Of a stretch of DNA of 33,661 nt, positions 8,612 to 16,379 are shown in pieces; position 1 is the first letter of the stretch; every line of letters begins with the position of its first letter. This DNA is from Cytophagales bacterium Ga0077538 (GTDB lineage Bacteria > Bacteroidota > Bacteroidia > Cytophagales > Cyclobacteriaceae), in NCBI GenBank assembly GCA_001464155.1, contig LNEN01000260.1, positions 1-33,661 of the forward strand, read 5' to 3'. The notes under the pieces are model-generated. The model was not told the origin of the DNA. It ran no database searches and worked only from the letters and a program-made list of their open reading frames with translations. The position numbers and the translations under genes are program-made.

Positions 8612-9067
8612 ATGAGTCGTATAAAAAAAGAAATCCGCACCGAGTTAGTCATGAAAGCCAGTCCAGCCATTGTTTGGTCCGTGCTGACTGATTTTGAAAA
8701 ATATCCTTCCTGGAATCCCTTCATTAAATGGATCAAAGGCGAAGCTATAGAAGGATCAATAATTACTGCACGTATCGAACCTCCCAATGCTTCAGGCATG
8801 ACGTTCAAACCATTAGTACTCAAGGTAAATCCTCAAAAAGAATTTCGTTGGTTAGGCCATCTGTTTATCCCGGGCCTTTTCGATGGGGAGCACATCTTCG
8901 AACTTTACGAAAACTCCGATGGCAGCACCACTTTTGTACAGCGAGAAGAATTTAAAGGATGGCTGGTCGGTATGTTCACAAAAATGCTCGACACCAATAC
9001 CCTGCAGGGCTTTGAAGCGATGAATAGAAAGTTGAAAGAAAGAGCGGAAGCGTTGGCAGCCTTGTAA
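8612..9067 (+). CDS. SRPBCC-domain protein (START/Bet v1-like)
   Basis: A 151-residue cytoplasmic protein with the START/polyketide-cyclase-like fold. The N-terminal pattern (TELVMKASPAIVWSVLTDFEKYPSWNPFIKWI, about residues 8-39) is characteristic: a first strand, then a V-W helix and the F-x-x-Y-P-x-W-N-P segment. The second half has the FVQREEFKGWL strand and a long C-terminal helix lining the ligand cavity. The family binds hydrophobic ligands; no catalytic residue can be inferred. It lies 62 bases downstream of the Crp/Fnr gene on the same strand, behind an FNR-type palindrome, so it is a likely target of that regulator. The start ATG at 8612 is the only sensible one. Confidence 0.88.
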   Translation: MSRIKKEIRTELVMKASPAIVWSVLTDFEKYPSWNPFIKWIKGEAIEGSIITARIEPPNASGMTFKPLVLKVNPQKEFRWLGHLFIPGLFDGEHIFELYENSDGSTTFVQREEFKGWLVGMFTKMLDTNTLQGFEAMNRKLKERAEALAAL

Positions 9068-9230
9068 ATCACGTTGGCAGTTGGCTTTCTGGCAAAACTT
9101 GAAGAAAGGAATTTAACATGACAATAGAAGAACCTTGCCGGTTACAAGCAAGATACTCTGCTCTTGTAAAATACATTGGCCTGGCCATGACTTTTTGGTA
9201 TATTCAAAAACATCAAAACCTTTTTCCAAC

Positions 9231-12200
9231 ATGAAAAGTCATTACCCACTATTGCTTGTGATACTCCTCTGCCTTGTGCTGCAGGCGGAAGCACAACCCA
9301 CCTCTACTACTTACGATTCGAAATACTTCGACAACCTGAAATGGCGCAACATTGGTCCTCAACGGGGTGGGCGATCGTTAGGCGCTGCAGGTAGTCCGGG
9401 CAGACCGAATGAATATTATTTCGGTGCTACTGGTGGGGGACTTTGGAAAACGACTGATGGTGGACAAGAATGGTCCTCTGTTACCGATGGACAAATATCA
9501 AGCTCTTCCATTGGTGCTGTGGCGGTGGCTGAAACCAATCCGGATATTATTTATATAGGAGGTGGGGAAACACAATTGCGTGGCAGCATTACACAGGGTG
9601 ATGGTGTGTACAAATCAATAAACGGTGGTAAAACGTGGCGCCATCTCGGATTAAAAGAAACACAAGCTATCTCCCGCATCCGCGTTCATCCTACTAACCC
9701 CGATATTGTATACGTGGCGGCACTTGGTCATCCTTATGGCGATAATGAAGAGCGTGGTGTTTTTAAATCCATCGATGGAGGCAACACCTGGAAAAAAGTT
9801 TTATATGTGAGCCCGAAAGCTGGTGCTGCCGACTTAATCATTGATCGTACCAATCCTAAAATTCTCTATGCCTCTACCTGGCAAGTATATCGCAAAACAT
9901 GGAAGATGTGGGGCGGTGGGCCGGATTGTAAATTATGGAAATCAGAAAATGGTGGAGAGACGTGGAGCGAACTAACCAAAAATCCCGGTATGCCCACAGG
10001 CACCTTAGGGAAAATAGGCATTACTGTTTCACCCGTAGACAATAAAAGACTCTGGGCCATAATCGAAGCGAACGAGGGCGGTGTGTATCGCAGCGATGAT
10101 GCCGGTGCTACCTGGAAAAAAACTAACGAAGACCGCAAACTTCGCCAACGTGCTTTTTATTACTCACGCATTTATGCCGATCCTTTCGATCGTGAAACAG
10201 TATATTGCCTCAATGTGGATTTTTGGAAGTCTACAGACGGAGGATTAACCTTTGACCAGGAAATTAAGGGTAAGCATGGCGACTATCACGATCTGTGGAT
10301 CGACCCCAATAATCCCATGCGAATGATCGTGTCAGATGATGGCGGTGGTGCCGTGTCCGTAAATGGCGGAAAGAGTTGGACCGAGCAGGATTATTGTACT
10401 ACACAATTATATCATGTTACTACTACCAATCATGTACCCTACCATGTTGCCGGTGCTCAACAAGATAACTCAACGCTTGCCATCCCCAGCGAGGGGTGGG
10501 GGCATATGAATGAGTTGGGAGAGTGGGGTTACGATGTGGGTGGTGGCGAGAGTGGTTACATTACGTCACATCCGGATAATCCAAATATTTTTTATGCTGG
10601 TAGTCAGGGGGCCTTGCTCACCCGTAAGGATGTAACAACGGGACAGGTACGCGATATTCAAGTATACCCCCGTTTCTTTTCGGGTGAACCCGCCAGTTCC
10701 CTACCCGAACGCTGGCAGTGGACATATCCAATTGTATTCTCACCCAAAGATGCCAGCCTACTGTTTACCTGTTCGCAACATGTATGGCGCACTACTAATG
10801 ATGGACAGAGTTGGGAGAAGATCAGTCCTGACCTAACCTATGCCGATCCCGAAACCCTTGGGCTCACCGGTGGTGAGATCACTAAAGACATGAATGGTCC
10901 TGAAATTTATGCAACCGTGTTTGCACTTGCTCCCTCCAATCATGATGTCAATACAATCTGGGCCGGTTCAGATGATGGCAAGATTCACATCACCCGTGAT
11001 GGTGGAAAAAAATGGTTGGACATTACTCCAAAAGAGTTACCAAAACATTCTGTTGTAGCCATCATCGATGAATCAAAGCATGCTCCGGGCACTGCGTATG
11101 TGGCTGCCTTCCGCTACCAAGTAGATGACAGACAACCCTATGTTTTCCGTACACGCGATTTTGGAAAAACCTGGACAAAAATTGTTACTGGTATTAAAGA
11201 CGGACATTTTTCCAGATCGGTGCGAGAGGATCATGTGCGACCCGGATTGTTGTTTTTAGGAACCGAACATGGCGCGTATGTATCCTTCAATGCAGGCGAT
11301 CACTGGCAGCCTCTGCAATTGAATTTACCAGATACTCCTATCCGCGATTTAGTGATCAAAGACAATGACGTAGTGCTCGGCACGCACGGCCGCGGCTTCT
11401 GGATTCTAGATGACATTCAGCCCTTGCGACAACTCACTCCCGAGTTGATGAACCAGGAGGTGATTCTCTTTCAACCGAGTGATGCCATTCGTGGTGTATA
11501 TGATGCTTCTTTCCAATACTATTTAAAAACCAAAATGGATTCGGTTGTAATAGAAATTCTTGATGCAACGGGCGGTCTGGTGCAACGCTTTGTCGGGAAA
11601 GGATCTGAAGTGAAAACTGATGCCGGTGACTGGTGGGGACGTGGGCAATCCAAACCTGCGGCAGCACAAGGACTCAACACCTTTGTATGGACCTTGCGCT
11701 ACACTGGTGCTACTATTTTTGATGGGATGATCATCTGGGGGGCGCGTCCGCAAAACGGACCGAAAGCGCCTATCGGAAAATACCAGGTAAGGCTCACTGC
11801 CGGAGCGTATACACAGACCTATGCCTTCCAGATAAAAATGAATCCAAATTTGAAAGGAGTAACCGAAGCTGATTTGAAAGAGACTTTCGACCTGGCTATC
11901 AAAATCCGTGATCGCGAAAGTCAGGCAAATGAAGCCGTTATTAAAATTCGAAAAATACGTGTGCAGGTAGAAGAGGCTTTGAAAACAAACAGTGATCCTG
12001 TAGTAGCACAGGCAGCAAAAGATTTTATGTCGAAGATTACTTTAGTGGAAAAGGACTTGTATCAGACCAAAAACAGAAGTGGGCAAGATCCCCTCAACTT
12101 CCCGATTAAATTAGGCAACCGTATCTCTGCTGTACGCAGAAGTCTGGAAACAGGCGATGCGAAACCCACAGCCGGTGTGTACACCGTATTTGCAGAATTA

Positions 12201-12293
12201 TCAAAAGAGTTGGATGGCCATCTCTCCAAATTAGATGCGATGCTAACAACAGAGCTTCCTCCGTTGAAACAAAAATTGAATATGACCAACTAA
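9231..12293 (+). CDS. Secreted BNR/VPS10-like beta-propeller protein, paralogue 2
   Basis: A 1020-residue exported protein, paralogous along its whole length to the product at 1437. Shared segments include the RSDDAGxTWKK Asp box, RxRAxYYSRI, HGDxHDxWI, GAQQDNST, the VGGGESG/TAGGESG turn and the C-terminal LYQTKNRSGQDPLNFPI. I chose the ATG at 9231, which opens a clear signal peptide (MKSHYPLLLVILLCLVL, cleavage after AEA). The frame continues upstream only to a TTG at 9135 with no export signal. Many Asp boxes indicate one or two beta-propellers, followed by a beta-domain and a helical tail. No catalytic residues are recognisable; the common name glycosyl hydrolase is unproven. A strong terminator follows. 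Confidence 0.85.
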   Translation: MKSHYPLLLVILLCLVLQAEAQPTSTTYDSKYFDNLKWRNIGPQRGGRSLGAAGSPGRPNEYYFGATGGGLWKTTDGGQEWSSVTDGQISSSSIGAVAVAETNPDIIYIGGGETQLRGSITQGDGVYKSINGGKTWRHLGLKETQAISRIRVHPTNPDIVYVAALGHPYGDNEERGVFKSIDGGNTWKKVLYVSPKAGAADLIIDRTNPKILYASTWQVYRKTWKMWGGGPDCKLWKSENGGETWSELTKNPGMPTGTLGKIGITVSPVDNKRLWAIIEANEGGVYRSDDAGATWKKTNEDRKLRQRAFYYSRIYADPFDRETVYCLNVDFWKSTDGGLTFDQEIKGKHGDYHDLWIDPNNPMRMIVSDDGGGAVSVNGGKSWTEQDYCTTQLYHVTTTNHVPYHVAGAQQDNSTLAIPSEGWGHMNELGEWGYDVGGGESGYITSHPDNPNIFYAGSQGALLTRKDVTTGQVRDIQVYPRFFSGEPASSLPERWQWTYPIVFSPKDASLLFTCSQHVWRTTNDGQSWEKISPDLTYADPETLGLTGGEITKDMNGPEIYATVFALAPSNHDVNTIWAGSDDGKIHITRDGGKKWLDITPKELPKHSVVAIIDESKHAPGTAYVAAFRYQVDDRQPYVFRTRDFGKTWTKIVTGIKDGHFSRSVREDHVRPGLLFLGTEHGAYVSFNAGDHWQPLQLNLPDTPIRDLVIKDNDVVLGTHGRGFWILDDIQPLRQLTPELMNQEVILFQPSDAIRGVYDASFQYYLKTKMDSVVIEILDATGGLVQRFVGKGSEVKTDAGDWWGRGQSKPAAAQGLNTFVWTLRYTGATIFDGMIIWGARPQNGPKAPIGKYQVRLTAGAYTQTYAFQIKMNPNLKGVTEADLKETFDLAIKIRDRESQANEAVIKIRKIRVQVEEALKTNSDPVVAQAAKDFMSKITLVEKDLYQTKNRSGQDPLNFPIKLGNRISAVRRSLETGDAKPTAGVYTVFAELSKELDGHLSKLDAMLTTELPPLKQKLNMTN

Positions 12294-12334
12294 AAGAACG
12301 AGACAGCCGATACCGATACGTCATTAGTTCTATT

Positions 12335-12373
12335 AAAAATTATCCTGAGTTGTAAACTCAGGATAATTTTTTT
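12335..12373. terminator. Bidirectional intrinsic terminator
   Basis: Perfect 17-bp inverted repeat, 12335-12351 and 12355-12371, with the core ATTATCCTGAGTT and a three-base loop. It is flanked by A-runs on the left and a T-run through 12373. It sits between the convergent BNR gene (+) and DUF6232 gene (-), so it can serve both. Confidence 0.9.
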
Positions 12374-12421
12374 ATCCAGTAACTGTAAGCTTACTGAAAT
12401 CTTGCTCTAGTATTCGTTACC

Positions 12422-12868
12422 TTAAAATTTCCAACGTTGTAGAGCCTTCGTTAAGGCTTCATCGATCATGGCAATGTATTCTCGCTGCTTACTTACCACC
12501 ACTTCCTTCTCTCCTTCTGCAGTAACGATTTGCACTCCGTATTTTTCCTTTTCAATCAGAAGAAAAATAAGTCCCGCTAAAAACAGCATGGTTCCGAAAA
12601 TCAGCGATAGCAGTCTGGCCGTTAGTATATAATTACCCACTTCCATATAAGGTATCAAATTGGCTGGAGCCAGATTAAATACACCTAAGGATAAAAAAGC
12701 GAGACCCATAGAAACAAGTACCAGCACAGGTATTCGTCTCGGTGCTATCACTCTGAAATCGTGTCGAATAATTCCTTCCAGGTGATACAAATTATTGTTC
12801 ACCTTAAAGGTAGAATCGGTAACGGTGACCTTGTGACCATCCGTATACAATAATTTTTCTGTAGTCAT
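12422..12868 (-). CDS. DUF6232-family membrane protein
   Basis: A 148-residue protein of unknown function. The N-terminal 45 residues (YTDGHKVTVTDSTFKVNNNLYHLEGI) are a small beta-rich domain with the YTDG...VT...F...Y.L..I pattern of DUF6232. Two hydrophobic helices follow (about 48-67 and 87-107), then a 40-residue C-terminal part with a short strand and a helix (SKQREYIAMIDEALTKAL). The expected topology places both soluble parts on the same side, probably the cytoplasm. An AGAGG sequence lies about 13 bases before the ATG. It is a single gene, convergent with the BNR gene and divergent from the oxygenase gene. No function can be assigned. Confidence 0.75.
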   Translation of the reverse strand: MTTEKLLYTDGHKVTVTDSTFKVNNNLYHLEGIIRHDFRVIAPRRIPVLVLVSMGLAFLSLGVFNLAPANLIPYMEVGNYILTARLLSLIFGTMLFLAGLIFLLIEKEKYGVQIVTAEGEKEVVVSKQREYIAMIDEALTKALQRWKF

Positions 12869-13097
12869 AGTATTTCGTTTTACCTCTTAAACGATTTTGA
12901 AGCAGCTGCAGATGACTCTTATGCTCTTTGGGGCTTTAAACGGTCAATTTTTAATGTTCAAGTGCTGATATACGCGAAATTGATTTAACACAATGAAGCT
13001 GTGCTCTATCAGATTAACAGAATCAAGAAATCAATGTTCTCTTCACAATCGCAAGAATCGGGTTTTAACACCCTGCAGGCCTCTTGATCTTTACTAC

Positions 13098-13826
13098 ATG
13101 CAAACACATGCCGAAGCATCCATCCATACCAGAGTAGAAAATTGTACTTGGTCGATCGTTACCGAACATCTGCACAACCATGGCTACGCCATTCTTCCCC
13201 GCCTATTAACGACAGAAGAATGTGACTTACTGAAATCCCTGTACAACGATTCTACACACTACCGAAAAACCATTGTGATGGAACGGTATCGTTTTGGCTT
13301 GGGGGAGTATAAATATTTCAACTATCCACTTCCTTCAATTCTGCAAACCCTGCGTGAAACAATCTATCCCAAACTCGCCCCGGTTGCCAATACCTGGATG
13401 AAGGCATTGAATATTGACACGACTTTTCCGAAGACACACGCAGAACTTCTGGCGCAGTGCCATGCGAACGAACAAACAAAAGCAACTGTACTCATTTTGA
13501 CATATGGGAAAGGTGGATTCAATACGCTTCATCAGGATTTATATGGAGACGTGTATTTCCCGCTTCAATGTGTGCTCTTCTTAACGGAACCAAATGAGGA
13601 GTATACTGGAGGTGAATTTGTACTCACACAACAAACGCCTCGCACACAATCCAAAGCCATTGTACTACAACCTAAGAAGGGTGACGTGCTGGTATTCACT
13701 ACCAACTTCAGACCGATAAAAGGAAGCAAGGGATATTACCGCGCAGCCATGAAACACGGAGTCAGCGAAATTCATAGTGGAGAGCGCTGTACACTGGGAA
13801 TTATTTTTCACGATGCTACCAGTTAG
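13098..13826 (+). CDS. 2OG-Fe(II) oxygenase, Oxygenase-NA (DUF2086) type
   Basis: A 242-residue cytoplasmic iron(II)/2-oxoglutarate dioxygenase. The facial triad is H145-x-D147 (LHQDLYGD) and H220 (KHGVSE), and R230 in SGERCTLGIIFHDA is the likely 2-oxoglutarate ligand. The surrounding blocks YFPLQCVLFL, EEYTGGEFVL, RTQSKAIVL and GDVLVFTT match the Oxygenase-NA family, which is proposed to act on damaged nucleic acid as AlkB does. The frame is open back to an ATG at 12993, but that extension is cysteine- and arginine-rich with no family match, so the ATG at 13098 (MQTHAEAS) is preferred. It is followed after two bases by a broken Ada-type zinc-domain gene, which supports a role in alkylation-damage repair. 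Confidence 0.85.
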   Translation: MQTHAEASIHTRVENCTWSIVTEHLHNHGYAILPRLLTTEECDLLKSLYNDSTHYRKTIVMERYRFGLGEYKYFNYPLPSILQTLRETIYPKLAPVANTWMKALNIDTTFPKTHAELLAQCHANEQTKATVLILTYGKGGFNTLHQDLYGDVYFPLQCVLFLTEPNEEYTGGEFVLTQQTPRTQSKAIVLQPKKGDVLVFTTNFRPIKGSKGYYRAAMKHGVSEIHSGERCTLGIIFHDATS

Positions 13827-13828
13827 TG

Positions 13829-14083
13829 ATGGTCGCACATAGTGATTTGGAAGATGCGTTCCTGCGAAAGTTAATTCGCCAACAGCAACTTGTGTTAGGA
13901 GGCATTCGGAGATTAAAAATTTATGGAAGCCTTGCCTGCACCTCTGGTAAACGAATGAAAAAAGAGAACCGTGTTTTCTTTGCTTCGGAACAATAGGCTT
14001 TGCACTTGGGCTATCGACCTTGTGGTCATTGTAAGAAAGAAGCCTACAAAAAATATCGACAGCTTCATTCACCTTTAGTTTAA
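13829..14083 (+). pseudogene. Ada-type metal-binding domain protein, interrupted by TAG
   Basis: The frame starting at the ATG at 13829 encodes 55 residues ending ENRVFFASEQ, then a TAG at 13994-13996. The same frame continues without further stops as ALHLGYRPCGHCKKEAYKKY to a TAA at 14081-14083. Read through, it is an 84-residue protein with the Ada N-terminal zinc-domain signature: G-x-x-x-C-T-S-G-K-R, RVFF, then GYRPCGHC. The CxxC zinc ligands lie after the stop, so the truncated product would be non-functional. The position is one where relatives usually have a sense codon (SEQEA), so one base change explains it. It starts two bases after the oxygenase stop and was probably translationally coupled to it. 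A sequencing error is the alternative. Confidence 0.75.
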
Positions 14084-14130
14084 TGGTCCCGCTCTGAAGG
14101 TAAATCCAAGAAGATCCGGAGATTTTGGTG

Positions 14131-14149
14131 AATGACTGATGCAGTCATT
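14131..14149. promoter_or_regulatory. Palindromic operator candidate upstream of tetR
   Basis: AATGACTG-ATG-CAGTCATT, a perfect 8-bp inverted repeat with a 3-base spacer. A further CAGTCATT half-site occurs at 14173-14180. It lies 106-124 bases before the TetR ATG. The binding protein is unknown. Confidence 0.4.
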
Positions 14150-14214
14150 AATAAAATTTATGTCCTCATTATCAGTCATTTATGTGATGAAATAAAGAAA
14201 TATCACTAATTTAC

Positions 14215-14227
14215 TAAACACTGTTCA
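14215..14227. promoter_or_regulatory. Candidate TetR operator 1
   Basis: TAAACACTGTTCA, a near-palindrome (arms TAAACA/TGTTCA around one base), 28 bases before the TetR start. The same 13-mer with one base changed is at 14921-14933, just before the next gene. Confidence 0.5.
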
Positions 14228-14254
14228 TAAAATTTTCGTTGTTTTGCTACCGAT

Positions 14255-14902
14255 ATGGGAGTAGCCGAAAGAAAAGAACGTCATAAGGAAGATCTGAAAA
14301 AGGACATCCTCACAGCCGCGAAGCAACTGTTTACAGAAAAGGGCTTCGAGGCAACTTCTATTCGCGCCATTGCCGAAAAAATTGAATACTCCCCTGCTAC
14401 CATTTACCTCTATTATAAAGACAAGAATGAAATCGTACATGCTCTGCATCAGGATGGTTTCAATTTGTTGATGCAGCACTTTAGCAAAATCGATTTTTCA
14501 CAATCCGCTTTTGCGCGTCTTATTGCCTTGGGTAGAGCCTACATGCAATTCGCCTTTGAGCATCCGGATGTTTACACGCTTATCTTCTCCATGAAGGAGC
14601 CGATGCAACATGTTACCGACTGCGAAAAGGAATGGCATGAAGGCGATCGCGCTTTTTCTTTGCTCTACAAAACAGTAGAAGAATGTAAACAAGAAGGCTA
14701 TTTCAAGGATATGGAATCGGTTGGAATGTCTTTCATGATCTGGAGCGCCATGCACGGTCTATGCACGCTACGCACCAGCGGACATTTGGAACACATGGCA
14801 CTTTCTTGCGCTGAAGTAACCTCTCTTAAGATGGATGTGAATACTTTGTTGGATCACAACTTTGAAACCTTTATCAAGCTCTTAGAAAAACTCAAAAACT
14901 AA
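14255..14902 (+). CDS. TetR/AcrR-family regulator of the efflux operon
   Basis: A 215-residue one-component repressor. The N-terminal DNA-binding domain (about 10-60) has ILTAAKQLFTEKGFEATSIRAIAEKI followed by the turn and recognition helix SPATIYLYYKDK, the classic TetR pattern. The C-terminal 150 residues are all-helical and would form the ligand and dimer domain; two cysteines occur there (DCEKEW, EECKQEGY), as well as ALSCAEV. It is the first gene of a same-strand set with TolC, adaptor and RND pump genes, the usual arrangement for local control of efflux. Two matching 13-bp near-palindromes precede its own start and the next gene, consistent with autoregulation. The ligand is unknown. 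Confidence 0.92.
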   Translation: MGVAERKERHKEDLKKDILTAAKQLFTEKGFEATSIRAIAEKIEYSPATIYLYYKDKNEIVHALHQDGFNLLMQHFSKIDFSQSAFARLIALGRAYMQFAFEHPDVYTLIFSMKEPMQHVTDCEKEWHEGDRAFSLLYKTVEECKQEGYFKDMESVGMSFMIWSAMHGLCTLRTSGHLEHMALSCAEVTSLKMDVNTLLDHNFETFIKLLEKLKN

Positions 14903-14920
14903 AATTTTTTACCCCCTCAC

Positions 14921-14933
14921 TTAACACTGTTCA
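14921..14933. promoter_or_regulatory. Candidate TetR operator 2
   Basis: TTAACACTGTTCA, identical to the site at 14215 except at one base. It ends two bases before the tolC-like ATG at 14936, so a bound repressor would sit over the translation start region or a transcript start close to it. Confidence 0.45.
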
Positions 14934-14935
14934 GT

Positions 14936-16303
14936 ATGAGAACACTATTAATAAAACTAAGAATCCCCACGCTAGCAGTCTTGCTGTTGGCGCTTAGCCC
15001 CAACGTTAAAGCCCAAAGCAGTCTTGATGCCTATATCGACATTGGATTACAGAACAATCTTGTACTCCAACAGAAAAACGTAAGCCTTGAAAAGGCCTTG
15101 TATTCCTTAAAAATTGCCAAGGGTATGTTTATGCCTTCACTGGCACTCATTGGTAACTACACTACCGGAGACGGTGGCCGCAGTATCTCTCTTCCTGTTG
15201 GGGATCTGTTGAACCCTGTGTACTCAACACTCAACCAACTCACCGATAGCGAGGCCTTTCCACAAATAGAAAATGTAGAGCAGAATTTCTTCCCGCAGAA
15301 TTTCTATGATGTACGCACGCGTTTGTCCATGCCCATTTTCAATACAGACCTGGTCTACAACAAGAAAATACAGTCGCAGCAAATTCAATTGCAAGAATTT
15401 GAAGTAATCATTTACAAGCGTGAACTCATTCGCAATATCAAAGTTGCCTACTTCAATTATTTGGGAGCACGCAAGGGCAGTGCCATTTACGAAAGTGCGT
15501 TGGTCAGGGCGCAGGAAAGCAAGCGCGTGAATGAATCACTCTTAGCCAACGGCAGGGGACTTCCAGCGTATGTCTTGCGTGCACAAAGCGAAATGGAAAC
15601 ATTGTCGGCACAAAAAAATGAAGCCGATCAGTTGGTGCGCAATGCTCAATTGTATTTGAATTTTTTATTGAACAGAGAGGCAACTTTACCAATAGAAGAA
15701 AGCTACGATGCTACGCTCAACAATGCTGTTCAACTATTAGCTCAACCAGCATCTGGAGCATTACGCGAAGAGCTCTTGCAAGTAGAGTCGGGTATTGAAA
15801 TCAATTCCAACATCGTAAAAATGAAACAATCTTTTTGGATGCCCAAAGTAAACGGCTTTGTGGATGTTGGTGCACAAGCAGAGAATTTACAATATAATAG
15901 CAGTGCCAATTACTATTTACTCGGCCTGCAGGTAGATGTGCCTTTGTTTGCAGGTTTTACCAATCGATATAAAACTTCGCAGGCCAAATTGGATCTTAAG
16001 AATGCAGAACTCAACCGAGGCCTGGTAGGACAGCAAGTGAACATGAGCAGCTCCATGGCACAAAACTCCCTGCGTACAGCCTATCAAAATTACTTATCTG
16101 CTACTAAGCAACTAGAGGCCGCTCAAAGCTATCAACACTTAATTGAACGCGGATACAAAGAAGGCGTCAACACTTTTATTGAATCGCTGGACGCTCGTAA
16201 TCAACTTACCACCGCGCAACTGTTAGTAACCACCAACCAATACAAAGTACTGATTGCCGAAGCAAACCTCGAAAGAGAGATGGCAACGTATGCTCTAAAA
16301 TAA
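14936..16303 (+). CDS. TolC-family outer-membrane efflux protein
   Basis: A 455-residue outer-membrane factor. A signal peptide (residues 1-27, ending VKAQ) is followed by SLDAYIDIGLQNNLVLQQKNVSLEKALYSL, the family's first helical hairpin. Two OEP repeats follow: long amphipathic helices around beta segments, e.g. IQSQQIQLQEFEVI, then VNTFIESLDARNQLTTAQL near the C-terminus. It would form the trimeric exit duct for the adaptor and RND pump encoded next. The stop is a tandem TAA-TAA. The 76-base spacer to the adaptor gene begins with a five-unit 7-bp-period repeat. Substrate is unknown. Confidence 0.92.
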   Translation: MRTLLIKLRIPTLAVLLLALSPNVKAQSSLDAYIDIGLQNNLVLQQKNVSLEKALYSLKIAKGMFMPSLALIGNYTTGDGGRSISLPVGDLLNPVYSTLNQLTDSEAFPQIENVEQNFFPQNFYDVRTRLSMPIFNTDLVYNKKIQSQQIQLQEFEVIIYKRELIRNIKVAYFNYLGARKGSAIYESALVRAQESKRVNESLLANGRGLPAYVLRAQSEMETLSAQKNEADQLVRNAQLYLNFLLNREATLPIEESYDATLNNAVQLLAQPASGALREELLQVESGIEINSNIVKMKQSFWMPKVNGFVDVGAQAENLQYNSSANYYLLGLQVDVPLFAGFTNRYKTSQAKLDLKNAELNRGLVGQQVNMSSSMAQNSLRTAYQNYLSATKQLEAAQSYQHLIERGYKEGVNTFIESLDARNQLTTAQLLVTTNQYKVLIAEANLEREMATYALK

Positions 16304-16305
16304 TA

Positions 16306-16340
16306 AGCTAAGAGCAATGAGCTGCTAGCTACTGGCTCGC
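16306..16340. repeat. Degenerate 7-bp-period array after the tolC-like gene
   Basis: Five 7-bp units, AGCTAAG, AGCAATG, AGCTGCT, AGCTACT and GGCTCGC, start at 16306, 16313, 16320, 16327 and 16334. Every unit has G and C at its second and third positions. It begins on the second TAA after the gene. The period matches the arrays at 4714, 24031 and 26027, but the core differs (AGCTA instead of GTTA/TAAC). Confidence 0.6.
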
Positions 16341-16379
16341 ACCCAAGGAATTAAAAGTAAAAAATAAAAATCCACCACC

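Noticed and set aside
9135-9230. Extended N-terminus of the second BNR protein from a TTG at 9135
   Set aside because: No signal peptide or family similarity in the extra 32 residues; the ATG at 9231 opens an excellent signal peptide.
12993-13097. Longer start of the 2OG-Fe(II) oxygenase
   Set aside because: The extra 35 residues look like untranslated leader (Cys/Arg/Asn-rich, no family match); the ATG at 13098 fits better.
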